Assembly: GCA_913058395.1 (NCBI GenBank)
Contig: CAJXQI010000001.1
Location: 62,001-126,000, forward strand
Source: an uncultured Colwellia sp.
Lineage (GTDB): Bacteria; Pseudomonadota; Gammaproteobacteria; Enterobacterales; Alteromonadaceae
Reading direction: 5' to 3'
Length of the DNA stretch: 64,000 nucleotides
The position numbers and the translations under genes are program-made. Shown one piece after another: positions 45,597-55,033 of the stretch (positions are counted from its first letter, which is position 1; each line of letters starts with the position of its first letter). Below the pieces are notes generated by a model. That model saw only the letters and a list, made by a program, of their open reading frames with translations, made no database searches and was not told where the DNA came from.

Positions 45597-48116
45597 CTAA
45601 CCTGACGGAATTAGTTGATGTGTCATAAGGCATTCAGTTGTGCCCACAGAATTTTCAGGTATCGAGTACAAATACCCTTGTATAACATCACAACCGTTAA
45701 CCGCTAAAAACTTAGCTTGTTCATTGGTTTCAACTCCTTCCCCGACTAGCGTTAAATCTAAACCTTTAGCCATGGCTATAATCGATTTTACGATTTGGCA
45801 TTGTTTAATATCGTCAGGTAGTTTAGAAATGAAGCTTGCATCAATTTTTAAGGTATCAAAGGGGAGTTGAGTTAAGTAGCTTAAAGATGAAAAGCCAGTG
45901 CCAAAATCATCAATTGAATTTTTAATACCTAATTGCCGAATATGTTGTAACGTTGCACTTGCGTGTTTGATATTTTCAATAAAACAGTTTTCGGTAACTT
46001 CAATTTCTAGTAAAGCGGGCGCTAAGCCACTTTGTTTTAGAGCAAACTCAATAGAGTCAATCAAGTTGTGTTTAAAGTGTTGAGAGGAAATATTGATGGC
46101 AATGCGTCCACAATCATAACCTTGTTGTTGCCATCGCTTTCTTTGTTGGCAGGCTTGTGTCAAAACCCATCGGTCAATTTCAACTATTAACCCTAACTCC
46201 TCTGCCATCGGTATAAAGTGAGCAGGAGAAACGCGACCAAGATCTGGGTGATTCCAACGTAATAAAGCTTCTATTCCGGTAACTTTTTGCGTAATGCTAT
46301 TTACTTGTAGTTGGTAATAAAGCTCAAACTCATTTTTTTTCAATGCACTACGAAGAAAATTTTGCGTAATTAAACGCTCCATTGAAATAGTATTCATTTC
46401 TGGAGAAAACAGTTGATATGAATTCCTTCCTTCATCTTTGGCTTCATACATAGCGGTATCAGCTTGTTTGAGTAAAACATCAGCGCCAACACCATCTTCA
46501 GGGTAAACAGAGGCACCAATTGAGCAGGTGATTTGAAGCGCTAGCGTATCAAGTTCATGAGGTTCACTTAATACCCTGACTAGACGCTCGATAACACTAA
46601 CAATATCTTTTAGTGATATCATTTCTGTCAGAAGAATAACAAACTCATCGCCGCCAAAGCGAGAAACGGTATCACCTTCTTTAATATTGCTTTGTATTCT
46701 TTGCGCGGTAGCAACTAATATTTCATCACCAACGTTATGTCCTAAGCTATCGTTAATCTGCTTGAACCGGTCGAGGTCTAAAAATAACACCGCAACTAGT
46801 TGTTCATTTCTATGCGCTGTTGATAGGGCAACCTCAAACCTATCATTAAAAAGTCGACGATTAGGTAAGCCAGTTAGTTCATCGTAAAAAGCGAGGGCGT
46901 GAATTCTTTTTTCAGCAAGTTTTCTTTGGGTAATATCACTAAATATTGCCGCGTAAAGCGGCTCTGTGGTATCACTTTCATTAATTTGCACTATGGTTAG
47001 CCATTCAGGATAAATATCACCACACTTTTTCCTATTCCAAATTTCCCCTTGCCATGTTCTATCTTCTAAAAGGCTTTGCCACATTTGTTGGTAAAACACT
47101 TTGTCGTGCTTACCTGAACTTAAAATATTAGATGATTTCCCAATGACCTCTTCTTCCGTATAGCCAGTTAAGCGAATGAAAGCGGCATTGACTGATAATA
47201 TAATGCTCTTACCATTCGTGACCATTATGCTATCAAGAGATGATTCAATAATTTTTTCTGCAAAAAGTAAGCTTCTTCTCGATTGCGCCAGTGCATTATC
47301 TCTTTCGACTAATACATTCTCCAATTTTTGAAAGTACCCAACTTCAATATCAGACAATATGTGTTGTAACGATAGAACGCCGAGAACTTTTTTTTGTGAG
47401 TTTTGTACAATCAAGTGTCGAATTTTATGTTCTTGTAGGCATAAATACCCTTGATAGAGTGTGTCTTCTTCGTTAATAGTAATTAATGGATGTACTGAAG
47501 AAGACCATGCATCACTATTGTTGTCTTTATCTGTGATGAGTCTTAATAAGTCACGTTCCGTAATAATGCCAAATTCGTTGGTTTGATGGTGAAGAATAAG
47601 TGCTGATGTGCAATGAGAGTCTGACATAGCACTGGCTACTGCGCTTACCGGTTCACTCCCTAATATGATGGGTACTTTTGGGTTGTAGTTGTCTTTAATT
47701 TTTCGTAAACGAAGGTAATGCTCTACTCCTTGCTTTTTAATGACGTCACTTTGACTGACAATACCTAGCGTCTGCTTTTCTTTATTTAGCACTAATAAAT
47801 GGCGTACCCGATGGCGATGAAATGCCATGATAATTTCTTGCAACGGCATTTTTTCATTGATTGTTATGACAGGGGCGCTCATAAACTTATGAATGGGTGA
47901 GTTATAATAATTTGTCGAGTTAAAGTTTAATTTTGTACTATCTGCTTCAGTCCAAATACCGATAATTTCTTCATTTTCTTTAATGAGAATAGAGCTAGTG
48001 TTATTTTCTCTTATTTTCATTGCCGCTTGATAAATAGTGGTCATTTTTGAACACGACAATAAACTTTTTTGTACTAAATCTTTTGCCGTTATGTTTTTTT
48101 CACCATTTGAAATCAT
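45597..48116 (-). CDS. CBS-PAS-GGDEF-EAL cyclic-di-GMP protein
   Basis: 839 residues. Two CBS pairs come first (about 12-130 and 143-260; each with 'RHLLVLN...LGIVSQSD' or 'RHLIVQN...LGVLSLQH' ends), then a PAS domain (about 283-400), GGDEF (about 405-570) with intact RFGGDEF at 486-492, and EAL (about 585-830) with EALLRW at 616-621, EIEVTEN, DDFGTGFSSL and EGVET. Both catalytic signatures look intact. The five-upstream I-site is KEGD rather than RxxD, so product inhibition through that site is unlikely. No membrane segment: a cytoplasmic c-di-GMP enzyme that may sense nucleotides through CBS and a ligand through PAS. Confidence 0.9.
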   Translation of the reverse strand: MISNGEKNITAKDLVQKSLLSCSKMTTIYQAAMKIRENNTSSILIKENEEIIGIWTEADSTKLNFNSTNYYNSPIHKFMSAPVITINEKMPLQEIIMAFHRHRVRHLLVLNKEKQTLGIVSQSDVIKKQGVEHYLRLRKIKDNYNPKVPIILGSEPVSAVASAMSDSHCTSALILHHQTNEFGIITERDLLRLITDKDNNSDAWSSSVHPLITINEEDTLYQGYLCLQEHKIRHLIVQNSQKKVLGVLSLQHILSDIEVGYFQKLENVLVERDNALAQSRRSLLFAEKIIESSLDSIMVTNGKSIILSVNAAFIRLTGYTEEEVIGKSSNILSSGKHDKVFYQQMWQSLLEDRTWQGEIWNRKKCGDIYPEWLTIVQINESDTTEPLYAAIFSDITQRKLAEKRIHALAFYDELTGLPNRRLFNDRFEVALSTAHRNEQLVAVLFLDLDRFKQINDSLGHNVGDEILVATAQRIQSNIKEGDTVSRFGGDEFVILLTEMISLKDIVSVIERLVRVLSEPHELDTLALQITCSIGASVYPEDGVGADVLLKQADTAMYEAKDEGRNSYQLFSPEMNTISMERLITQNFLRSALKKNEFELYYQLQVNSITQKVTGIEALLRWNHPDLGRVSPAHFIPMAEELGLIVEIDRWVLTQACQQRKRWQQQGYDCGRIAINISSQHFKHNLIDSIEFALKQSGLAPALLEIEVTENCFIENIKHASATLQHIRQLGIKNSIDDFGTGFSSLSYLTQLPFDTLKIDASFISKLPDDIKQCQIVKSIIAMAKGLDLTLVGEGVETNEQAKFLAVNGCDVIQGYLYSIPENSVGTTECLMTHQLIPSG

Positions 48117-48370
48117 ACTAAACTCAAGTTGGGCAGAATAATTAAAAGAGTTTTATAACATCAATTCAATTCATCACGCTGATATACATCAAATAAAGGA
48201 TGATCTGTTTTACAGTGCTTGTCAGCGTTTGAAATACGAGCCTTTGTCGAAGGTGTATCAGGGCTACATATTGTTGCAAATTAACGTGCTGATTTTATGT
48301 ACATTTATAGACTATTCAGTCAACATGGCGTTATTAACCTTACTTTGTGGCTCTCAAGGAGTTTATAAAC

Positions 48371-48931
48371 ATGCACTCAGTTAAAATATTATTTTTGTTA
48401 GCTATTTTTATTTTGTCAGGCTGTGTACAGGTGCCGGTAAATAATGAGTCTCGTGTATCGAATCTAGCCGTGACCAGCGTTTGGGATGAACCGACAAAAT
48501 TTAGTGCTGGTAGCAAATACAGTATTTCTCCTCAACATCTTGAGAAGGTGTCTAATAAAACCGGTGAAATTAAATTTGCTTACCAACGTTACGCTGAAGG
48601 TATTAAAAGTAATTTGAATAGTAACGGTTATCAAGAAGTCCAAGATGCAAATTCAGCAGCATTTCATGTCAGATTTGTTTTAGCATTATCTGAAGACTTA
48701 GATGACAAAACTATCAGTGAACAGTTTGGTATTACTCCTGGGTTACAAGATAGCCAAGGCTTAAATAAGGGCAGTATATTAATTTCTATTACTGACGCTA
48801 ATACCGGACAACGTGTATGGCATGGCGCAATACAAGGCTTTGTGCAAGAAGATGCAACAGATGATGAAAGAGAACAACGTCGTAACTATGTTATTAATAT
48901 GGTGTTAGCACAATTTCACAAATCCCATTAA
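48371..48931 (+). CDS. DUF4136-like lipoprotein
   Basis: ATG at 48371 with AAGGAG at 48355-48360; an ATG at 48347 lies before that site and is rejected. 186 residues. Lipoprotein signal ends ILSGC with Val at +2. The body (FAYQRYAEGIKSNLNSNGYQEV; AFHVRFVLAL; GSILISITDANTGQRVWHGAIQG) resembles DUF4136 lipoproteins, which share the GxxxV...DaxxxxlvWrG pattern. Function unknown. The 250 bases upstream have no gene. Confidence 0.7.
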   Translation: MHSVKILFLLAIFILSGCVQVPVNNESRVSNLAVTSVWDEPTKFSAGSKYSISPQHLEKVSNKTGEIKFAYQRYAEGIKSNLNSNGYQEVQDANSAAFHVRFVLALSEDLDDKTISEQFGITPGLQDSQGLNKGSILISITDANTGQRVWHGAIQGFVQEDATDDEREQRRNYVINMVLAQFHKSH

Positions 48932-49022
48932 CATAAAAGGTAATTGTTTTTAACAATTTCATACACACTTTTCTCTATTAATAAGGTCTACTATACTGTA
49001 AGCAGTGTAAGAGGATAACGTA

Positions 49023-49511
49023 ATGAATAAATCAATAGTGTATTTAATAATGAGTATCGCGGCGTTAGTGCCATTTACTAATGTGCAGGCTGCTGACGTT
49101 GAAGTGAAATGGACAAATCCAGACAAATATTCTGATATTGAGGCTGGTGAAGAACATCGAAAGCATTTTAAAGAAAGAACCTTTAAGTCTTTTGAAAAGC
49201 ACTTTGCAAAACTAGCGGAAACATTACCTGAAAACCAAAAGTTGGTATTTGATATTACCAATGTCGATTTGGCCGGTGATGTTAATCATGGCGGTATGAA
49301 ACGAATTCGAGTGGTGAAAAATATATTTTTTCCGAGAATCGAATTTTCTTATCAACTGTTAAATGCTGATAACTCAGTGGTTAAAAGTGAAGATGTCTCG
49401 CTAAAAGATATGGGCTTTTTAATGCACAATGGCCTTAAATATCGAAGTCAGTCATTTGGTTATGAGAAAGAAATGCTTGATGATTGGTTTAAAGATACTT
49501 TTATTAAGTAG
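49023..49511 (+). CDS. DUF3016 exported protein
   Basis: 162 residues. Signal peptide ends VQA-ADVE. VKWTNPDKYSDIEAGEEHRKHF and QKLVFDITNVDLAGDV...RIRVVKNIFFPRIEFSYQL are the DUF3016 pattern as I know it from Alteromonadales and Xanthomonadales. Periplasmic; role unknown. Terminator follows about 35 bases later. Confidence 0.8.
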   Translation: MNKSIVYLIMSIAALVPFTNVQAADVEVKWTNPDKYSDIEAGEEHRKHFKERTFKSFEKHFAKLAETLPENQKLVFDITNVDLAGDVNHGGMKRIRVVKNIFFPRIEFSYQLLNADNSVVKSEDVSLKDMGFLMHNGLKYRSQSFGYEKEMLDDWFKDTFIK

Positions 49512-49543
49512 TTCTTTACTTTAAGGTTCCGGCCATTAGAAAT

Positions 49544-49573
49544 AAAAAAAACGCAGCTTAGCTGCGTTTTTTG
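49544..49573. terminator. Bidirectional terminator
   Basis: ACGCAGC-tta-GCTGCGT stem with A run to the left and T run to the right, between the DUF3016 gene and the convergent gene at 49592. Confidence 0.9.
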
Positions 49574-49591
49574 TTGTCGAAATTTAAACGC

Positions 49592-49888
49592 TTAGTTTTG
49601 TTCAAACTTACTCAATACGTTAAATAGTTGCTCAATTTTTTTAACTATCGTGATCAACGTTTGTTGATCAGATGTTTTTTGCCAAAAAACTAAATCATTT
49701 GCCACTTCTTCAACATAAGGTTGGAAAGTGTTAGCTGAACACTTAAAGCCTGCATCAGCGGTAAATATCGCGGCAAAGCCTGCTTGTTTAGCTTCACGTA
49801 ATGTCGTTAATGTGGCATCAGCTGCCAATGACTTCTTTAAAATTATCGAAATGTTTTCGATTAATTGTTTGTGTACAGCTTCGCTCAT
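49592..49888 (-). CDS. Small helical protein of unknown function
   Basis: 98 residues, cytoplasmic by composition (no signal). Predicted helices: HKQLIENISIILKKSLA, TLTTLREAKQAGFAAIFT, PYVEEVANDLVFWQK and LITIVKKIEQLFNVLSKF. No family recognised. It lies 37 bases downstream of epmB on the same strand, so the two may be co-transcribed. Confidence 0.6.
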   Translation of the reverse strand: MSEAVHKQLIENISIILKKSLAADATLTTLREAKQAGFAAIFTADAGFKCSANTFQPYVEEVANDLVFWQKTSDQQTLITIVKKIEQLFNVLSKFEQN

Positions 49889-49925
49889 AATTACTCATAT
49901 TCGTTTGGTATGTTCAATAACGCTA

Positions 49926-50954
49926 TTATGCCAAATTGATCGGCGTTTTGTTAGCCTCTCCAGCAATTTCTCTGACAAGTTTTGGCATTAAGTAACCAGG
50001 TAAAATAGCCATTAACTGCAAAATAATTTTTTTGGCGGCTTGTTCACTTATATCAAAATGAGCAACACCTTGGACTTTATCAAACAAATGTAAGTAATAA
50101 GGCTGAATACCACTATCAAATAGCTGCTCACTCAACTCAGCAAGTGTATTTGCATCGTCGTTGATGTCTTTTAATAATACACTTTGATTAAATAATGGAA
50201 TTCTTGCCGCAATTAAAGGTTCAATTGCTTGAATAACGTCTTCATTAATTTCGTTGGCATGATTGATATGAAAAACGATAGTTGGTTTAAGTCTTGTTTT
50301 TGCTAAAGCGCTGACCAACGCTGGCGTTATACGTTGCGGGATAACAATTGGCAAACGAGTATGAATGCGTAAACGCTTCACGTGAGGAATTTGCTCAATT
50401 TCATTAATTAGCCACAGTAAATGCTCATCATTGGCCATTAATGGGTCGCCACCACTAAAAATAACTTCGTTGATTTCACTATGGTTTTGAATGTAGCTTA
50501 GTGCTTGTTGCCAACGCACTTTATTAGGGCTGTTATCCGCATAAGGAAAGTGACGACGAAAACAATAGCGGCAATTGATGGCGCAACCGGTTTTAACCAT
50601 CATTAACACTCGATGCTTATATTTGTGCAATAAACCTGGCGCAACAGTATCATGTTCTTCTAATGGGTCTTGGCTATAGCCATCAGTAATTGTAAACTCC
50701 GAATCTAGTGGCATAACTTGCTTTAGAATAGGGTCGTTTATATCGCCTTTTTTCATTCTAGATAGTAATGGGCGGGGCACTCTAACCGGAAATAATTTAC
50801 GAGCGCTGAAGTGGCGCTGGTATTCTTCTGGTGGAATTTCAAGCGATTCTAATAGTGTTTTTGGATCTGTAATAACATTTGCCAATTCTTTTTGCCAAGA
50901 AGTGTGCAATCTGTCGCTGATTTGGGTTATTATTTGCGGCATTTCTATATTCAA
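49926..50954 (-). CDS. epmB: EF-P lysine 2,3-aminomutase
   Basis: 342 residues. Radical SAM cluster motif C124-A-I-N-C128-R-Y-C131 (KTGCAINCRYCFRRHFPY), EVIFSGGDPL for SAM, and a PLP-binding lysine region near the C-terminus (GYLMPKLVREIAGE). EpmB makes (R)-beta-lysine that EpmA attaches to Lys34 of EF-P. Divergent from efp with 46 bases between, the classic arrangement. Confidence 0.96.
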   Translation of the reverse strand: MNIEMPQIITQISDRLHTSWQKELANVITDPKTLLESLEIPPEEYQRHFSARKLFPVRVPRPLLSRMKKGDINDPILKQVMPLDSEFTITDGYSQDPLEEHDTVAPGLLHKYKHRVLMMVKTGCAINCRYCFRRHFPYADNSPNKVRWQQALSYIQNHSEINEVIFSGGDPLMANDEHLLWLINEIEQIPHVKRLRIHTRLPIVIPQRITPALVSALAKTRLKPTIVFHINHANEINEDVIQAIEPLIAARIPLFNQSVLLKDINDDANTLAELSEQLFDSGIQPYYLHLFDKVQGVAHFDISEQAAKKIILQLMAILPGYLMPKLVREIAGEANKTPINLA

Positions 50955-51000
50955 TTTTTAACCTTTACGTGTACAACGTGAACGAGCGAGCATAATAATT

Positions 51001-51573
51001 ATGGCTAATTTTAGCACTAACCAGTTCAAAGCTGGACTTAAATTAATGATTGATGGTGAACCTTGTAACATTATCGATAATGAAATCGTAAAGCCAGGTA
51101 AAGGGCAAGCGTTTAACCGTATTAAAATTCGTAAGTTAATATCGGGCAAGGTATTAGAAAAAACATATAAGTCAGGTGAAAGTCTTGAAGGCGCTGACGT
51201 GATGGAAGTGGAATTAGCTTACCTTTATGCTGATGGTGAATTCTTTCACTTTATGAATAATGAAACTTTTGAACAAATCGCAGCAGAAAACAAAGCGGTA
51301 GGTGAGAATGAAAAGTGGCTAAAAGAAGGTGACATCGTCACTATCACGTTATGGAATAACTCGCCAATTTCAGTGCAGCCAGCTAACTTTGTTGAGTTAG
51401 AAATCACAGACACTGACCCAGGTTTAAAAGGTGATACTGCAGGCACTGGCGGCAAACCAGCAACACTAGTAACAGGTGCTGTAATCCGCGTACCACTATT
51501 TGTGCAAATAGGTGAAGTAGTTAAAATTGACACTCGCTCTGGTGAATATGTATCACGCGCAGGTAAGTCATAA
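51001..51573 (+). CDS. efp: Translation elongation factor P
   Basis: 190 residues. KOW-like N-domain with KPGKGQA, in which Lys34 is the beta-lysylation site; two OB domains follow, ending [16 protein letters not shown] relieves ribosome stalling at proline runs. The modifying enzyme EpmB is next door; epmA is not in the window. Start ATG immediately after a purine-poor stretch, without a clear ribosome site. Confidence 0.97.
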   Translation: MANFSTNQFKAGLKLMIDGEPCNIIDNEIVKPGKGQAFNRIKIRKLISGKVLEKTYKSGESLEGADVMEVELAYLYADGEFFHFMNNETFEQIAAENKAVGENEKWLKEGDIVTITLWNNSPISVQPANFVELEITDTDPGLKGDTAGTGGKPATLVTGAVIRVPLFVQIGEVVKIDTRSGEYVSRAGKS

Positions 51574-51604
51574 GCGTTTAAAAAGAACTGTTGCGTAGAA
51601 TATC

Positions 51605-51632
51605 AAAAAGCCCAGCAATTGCTGGGCTTTTT
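51605..51632. terminator. Bidirectional terminator
   Basis: AAAAAGCCCAGCA and TGCTGGGCTTTTT form a nearly perfect palindrome between efp (plus) and ppaC (minus). Confidence 0.93.
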
Positions 51633-51675
51633 AATTTTAATCGAAATTATCTAGATAATTTCTTCGTATAACAAC

Positions 51676-52599
51676 TTAAGCAAACGTATCTTGTAATGGT
51701 GGCACTACTTGCTTCTTACGGCTCATTACGCCGTCTAACCAAGCTTTACCGTCAGTTAATGTTATGTCGTAAGCTTTTTCAACAATGCTTGCATCATCGC
51801 TAACCACTAATAGCTCCGACCCTTCTTTCATAATGTCAGTAAGTAGCAGCATTACTGTATGGCGATTGCCTTCTTCTTTTACCGCTTGTAAGTCAGCGTG
51901 CAAATCAGCTTTCATTTCGTCAAATAGTGCAAGGTCGATAACTTCTAATTGGCCAATACCAACAATGTTATCTTTCATGTTGAAATCTTTAAAGTCACGC
52001 AATACTAATTCACGTACTGGCGTGCCTTGTACAGAAGATTTAACCGTGAACATTTCCATGCCCAAGCCTTTGTAATCTTCAATACCAGCAATTTCTGCTA
52101 ATGCTTCAACACACTTAATATCAGCAGTTGTACAAGTTGGTGACTTGAAAATTACTGTGTCAGATAAAATTGCACACATCATAGCGCCAGCAATGTCTTT
52201 TGGAATTGCTACGCCGTGAAAGTCATACATCATTTTGATGATGGTATTAGTACAACCAACAGGACGTACCCAAATTTCTAACGGCGTAGAGGTCGTAATG
52301 TCACCTAATTTATGATGATCAATAATACCTAATATTGTTGTGTCATCAATATCGTCAGGCCCTTGAATACGGTCTGAATGATCAACAACATAAATGCCGT
52401 CAGTATCAGCAAAACTTGTTTTAAGTTCTGGTTGTTCAAAACCAAATTTATCTAAAATAAATAAAGTTTCAGGTGAAAGCTCGCCTAAACGAGCCGGTTT
52501 AACGTCTTCACCAATAGTATTCTTTAAATATGAAAGTGCAATTGCTGAACAAATTGAATCTGAATCAGGAACTTTGTGTCCTACTGCATAAGCTGACAT
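51676..52599 (-). CDS. ppaC: Manganese-dependent inorganic pyrophosphatase (family II)
   Basis: 307 residues. DHH-family motifs: VGHKVPDSDSICSAIA, VVDHSDR, IIDHHKLGD, and the DHHA2 C-terminal part (GNRHTVMLLLTDIMKEGSELLVV; WLDGVMSRKKQVVPPL with the SRKKQ diphosphate-binding signature). Hydrolyses pyrophosphate in the cytoplasm. The 290 bases upstream contain short dyads (GCGCCAT ... ATGGCGC; TAACGA ... TCGTTA) but no gene. Confidence 0.95.
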   Translation of the reverse strand: MSAYAVGHKVPDSDSICSAIALSYLKNTIGEDVKPARLGELSPETLFILDKFGFEQPELKTSFADTDGIYVVDHSDRIQGPDDIDDTTILGIIDHHKLGDITTSTPLEIWVRPVGCTNTIIKMMYDFHGVAIPKDIAGAMMCAILSDTVIFKSPTCTTADIKCVEALAEIAGIEDYKGLGMEMFTVKSSVQGTPVRELVLRDFKDFNMKDNIVGIGQLEVIDLALFDEMKADLHADLQAVKEEGNRHTVMLLLTDIMKEGSELLVVSDDASIVEKAYDITLTDGKAWLDGVMSRKKQVVPPLQDTFA

Positions 52600-52889
52600 A
52601 AACTGTTATCTCCGAGCGCCATTTACCGAATAACGACTTATCGTTAGCGGTGTTATCAATAATATGGCGCGTATTCTAGCAAAAAACTGTCCTGTCCGCC
52701 TAGTTGTCATTTGCAGTCTTTTCATACAACTTTGGTATGAATAACTATGGAAACTTGATATCAATTAATAGCTGTTAGGGTAACGCTTTAAGGATTTATT
52801 TTATTACGCTAATATTGGCAGGTAATTATTATAATTTTTGTTCAAAATAACGGCTTATATTATGGATAGCCTTTTCAATTGAGGAACTT

Positions 52890-54959
52890 ATGTCGAAATT
52901 AAAATCATTAGTGGCGCTAGTGTCATTGGCGAGTGTGAGTGCACTGGCGAGTGATGTGATCACTATCGAAGATATCCCGAAAGTAAAATCAGTACGCAAC
53001 AGTGTTATTAGCCCAAGTGGCGATCACATCGCTTTTACCCGCACACTGCCACGTGAACTATATGTAGATAAAAATGGTAGCAGTTATAGTGGTTTATTTA
53101 TTACTGACACGAAAGGCAATGCTAAGCCATTCATAACCGGTAAAGTTAATGTTGGTGCTTTAGAATGGTCAGCAGATGGTGAATTTGTTTACTTTCTAGC
53201 AAAATTTAAAGGTGAAAAGTTTACTCAACTTTACCGTATTCCAGTTAATGGTGGTGAACGCCAAAAAGTAATGGGCTTAAAAGATACCTCTATTAGCCGT
53301 TATGACATTAGCCCTGATGGCAAGCAGGTGGCACTTTTAGCTATGCCTGCAAAAGATAAGTCTGAGAAAAAACTAAAAGAACTTGGCTTTAAAGCTGAAG
53401 TTTATGAAATGGACTTAAAAAATAAGCAATTATTTATTACTGATTTAGCCGTACAAGATAAAGCAGTTAAGTTAGATGCTGTAGATATTGCTGGTTATGT
53501 TAGCGATATGAATTGGGCTGCTGATAACGAGCAACTACTTGTTAAAACGCAACCAACTGCATTGATTGATGATTCATACACTAAAGCTCAATGGCATGTA
53601 ATGAATTTGGCTGATCAAAAAATCACAATGTCGATTGCTACCGAAGGTAAGTTAGGTACCGCAGAATTCTCTCATAATGGTAAACATATTGCGGTTATTG
53701 GCGCAGAAGATAAGCATGACCCTGCCACGGGGCGTTTATATTTAGCCGATGTTAAAACCGGTGAAATACAAGATTGGTTACCAAACTTTGCTGGCCATGT
53801 CTCTGATATTGAATGGTCACATAAAAGTAATAAATTAAACTTTATTGCTAATATTGGTACTGAAAGCATTGTCGCGAATATTAAACCCAATAGTCACAGC
53901 TATAAAACGCTAGTCAAAGCAGGAAAAATTATTGCTTCTGCATTATCACTGTCAAAGTCAGATAAAACACTCGCTGTTAAAGGCCATAGTGCTAAACATC
54001 CAAATGAAGCTTTTGTCGTTCGAGGCAAAAAACTGAGTAAAATTACTGACTCTAATCCATGGTTGAAAGATAAACGTTTTGCTAAGCAAGAATCTATCAC
54101 CATGAAAGCACGTGATGGTGTTGAAGTTGGTGGTATTTTAGTTTACCCGTTAGATTATAAAAAAGGTCAGCGCTACCCATTAATTATGCAAGTGCATGGT
54201 GGTCCAGAAAGCCATGAGAAAAACGGTTGGGTAACTGCTTATTCTAAACCAGGTCAAATGGGTGCTGCACGTGGTTATGCGGTATTTTATCCAAACTACC
54301 GTGGTTCAACAGGCAAAGGTGTTGAGTACTCTAAACTTGGTCAAAATGATTATGCTGGCGCAGAGTTTGATGACTTAGTTGATATGAAAAACTATTTGGT
54401 TGAAACCGGTTTAGTTGATACTAAGCGTGTCGGTATTACGGGCGGCTCTTACGGTGGTTATGCTTCTGCTTGGGCGGCAACTAAATTGACTGAACATTTT
54501 GCCGCGAGCGTGATGTTTGTTGGTATTTCAAATCAACTATCTAAGTTCGGTACGACTGATATTTCTAACGAAATGCACTTGGTACATGCGCGTTCTTACC
54601 CTTGGGACAAATGGCAGTATTATCTAGAACGTAGCCCAATTTACTGGGCACATCAGTCAAAAACGCCGTTGTTAATTATGCACGGTAAAGATGACCCACG
54701 TGTACACCCAGCACAATCAATGGAAATGTACCGTTACATGAAGGTACAAGGTAAAGATGTGCGTTTAGTGTACTACCCAGGTGAAGGTCATGGTAACCGT
54801 AAAGCCGCAGCGCAATATGATTACAGCTTACGTTTAATGCGCTGGATGGATAACTACTTAATGGACGGTAATAAAGCAATGCCAGACTACAAGTTAGATC
54901 ATAAAGCTAAACTAGATGCGAAAAAAGCTAAAACTAAAAAAGAAGATGAAAGTAAATAA
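52890..54959 (+). CDS. Exported prolyl-oligopeptidase-family (S9) peptidase
   Basis: 689 residues. The signal peptide ends at ALA-SDVI. Residues about 25-400 form a beta-propeller (VISPSGDHIAFTRTL; LEWSADGEFVYFLAK; DISPDGKQVALLA). The catalytic alpha/beta-hydrolase domain has Ser520 in GGSYGGYA, Asp602 in HGKDDPRVHP and His634 in GEGHGNRK. It probably trims peptides as a dipeptidyl or acylaminoacyl peptidase in the periplasm. The C-terminus is Lys/Asp rich. Fits the protein-degrading profile given by the S8 and zinc proteases. Confidence 0.93.
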   Translation: MSKLKSLVALVSLASVSALASDVITIEDIPKVKSVRNSVISPSGDHIAFTRTLPRELYVDKNGSSYSGLFITDTKGNAKPFITGKVNVGALEWSADGEFVYFLAKFKGEKFTQLYRIPVNGGERQKVMGLKDTSISRYDISPDGKQVALLAMPAKDKSEKKLKELGFKAEVYEMDLKNKQLFITDLAVQDKAVKLDAVDIAGYVSDMNWAADNEQLLVKTQPTALIDDSYTKAQWHVMNLADQKITMSIATEGKLGTAEFSHNGKHIAVIGAEDKHDPATGRLYLADVKTGEIQDWLPNFAGHVSDIEWSHKSNKLNFIANIGTESIVANIKPNSHSYKTLVKAGKIIASALSLSKSDKTLAVKGHSAKHPNEAFVVRGKKLSKITDSNPWLKDKRFAKQESITMKARDGVEVGGILVYPLDYKKGQRYPLIMQVHGGPESHEKNGWVTAYSKPGQMGAARGYAVFYPNYRGSTGKGVEYSKLGQNDYAGAEFDDLVDMKNYLVETGLVDTKRVGITGGSYGGYASAWAATKLTEHFAASVMFVGISNQLSKFGTTDISNEMHLVHARSYPWDKWQYYLERSPIYWAHQSKTPLLIMHGKDDPRVHPAQSMEMYRYMKVQGKDVRLVYYPGEGHGNRKAAAQYDYSLRLMRWMDNYLMDGNKAMPDYKLDHKAKLDAKKAKTKKEDESK

Positions 54960-54980
54960 ACATAACCTTTCTTAGATAAT

Positions 54981-55015
54981 AAAAGCCCAAGTTAGCAAGA
55001 AACTTGGGCTTTTTT
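54981..55015. terminator. Bidirectional terminator
   Basis: AAAAGCCCAAGTT and AACTTGGGCTTTTTT around a short loop, between the S9 peptidase and the convergent cioB. Confidence 0.93.
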
Positions 55016-55033
55016 ATATGCGTGTGACATTGA

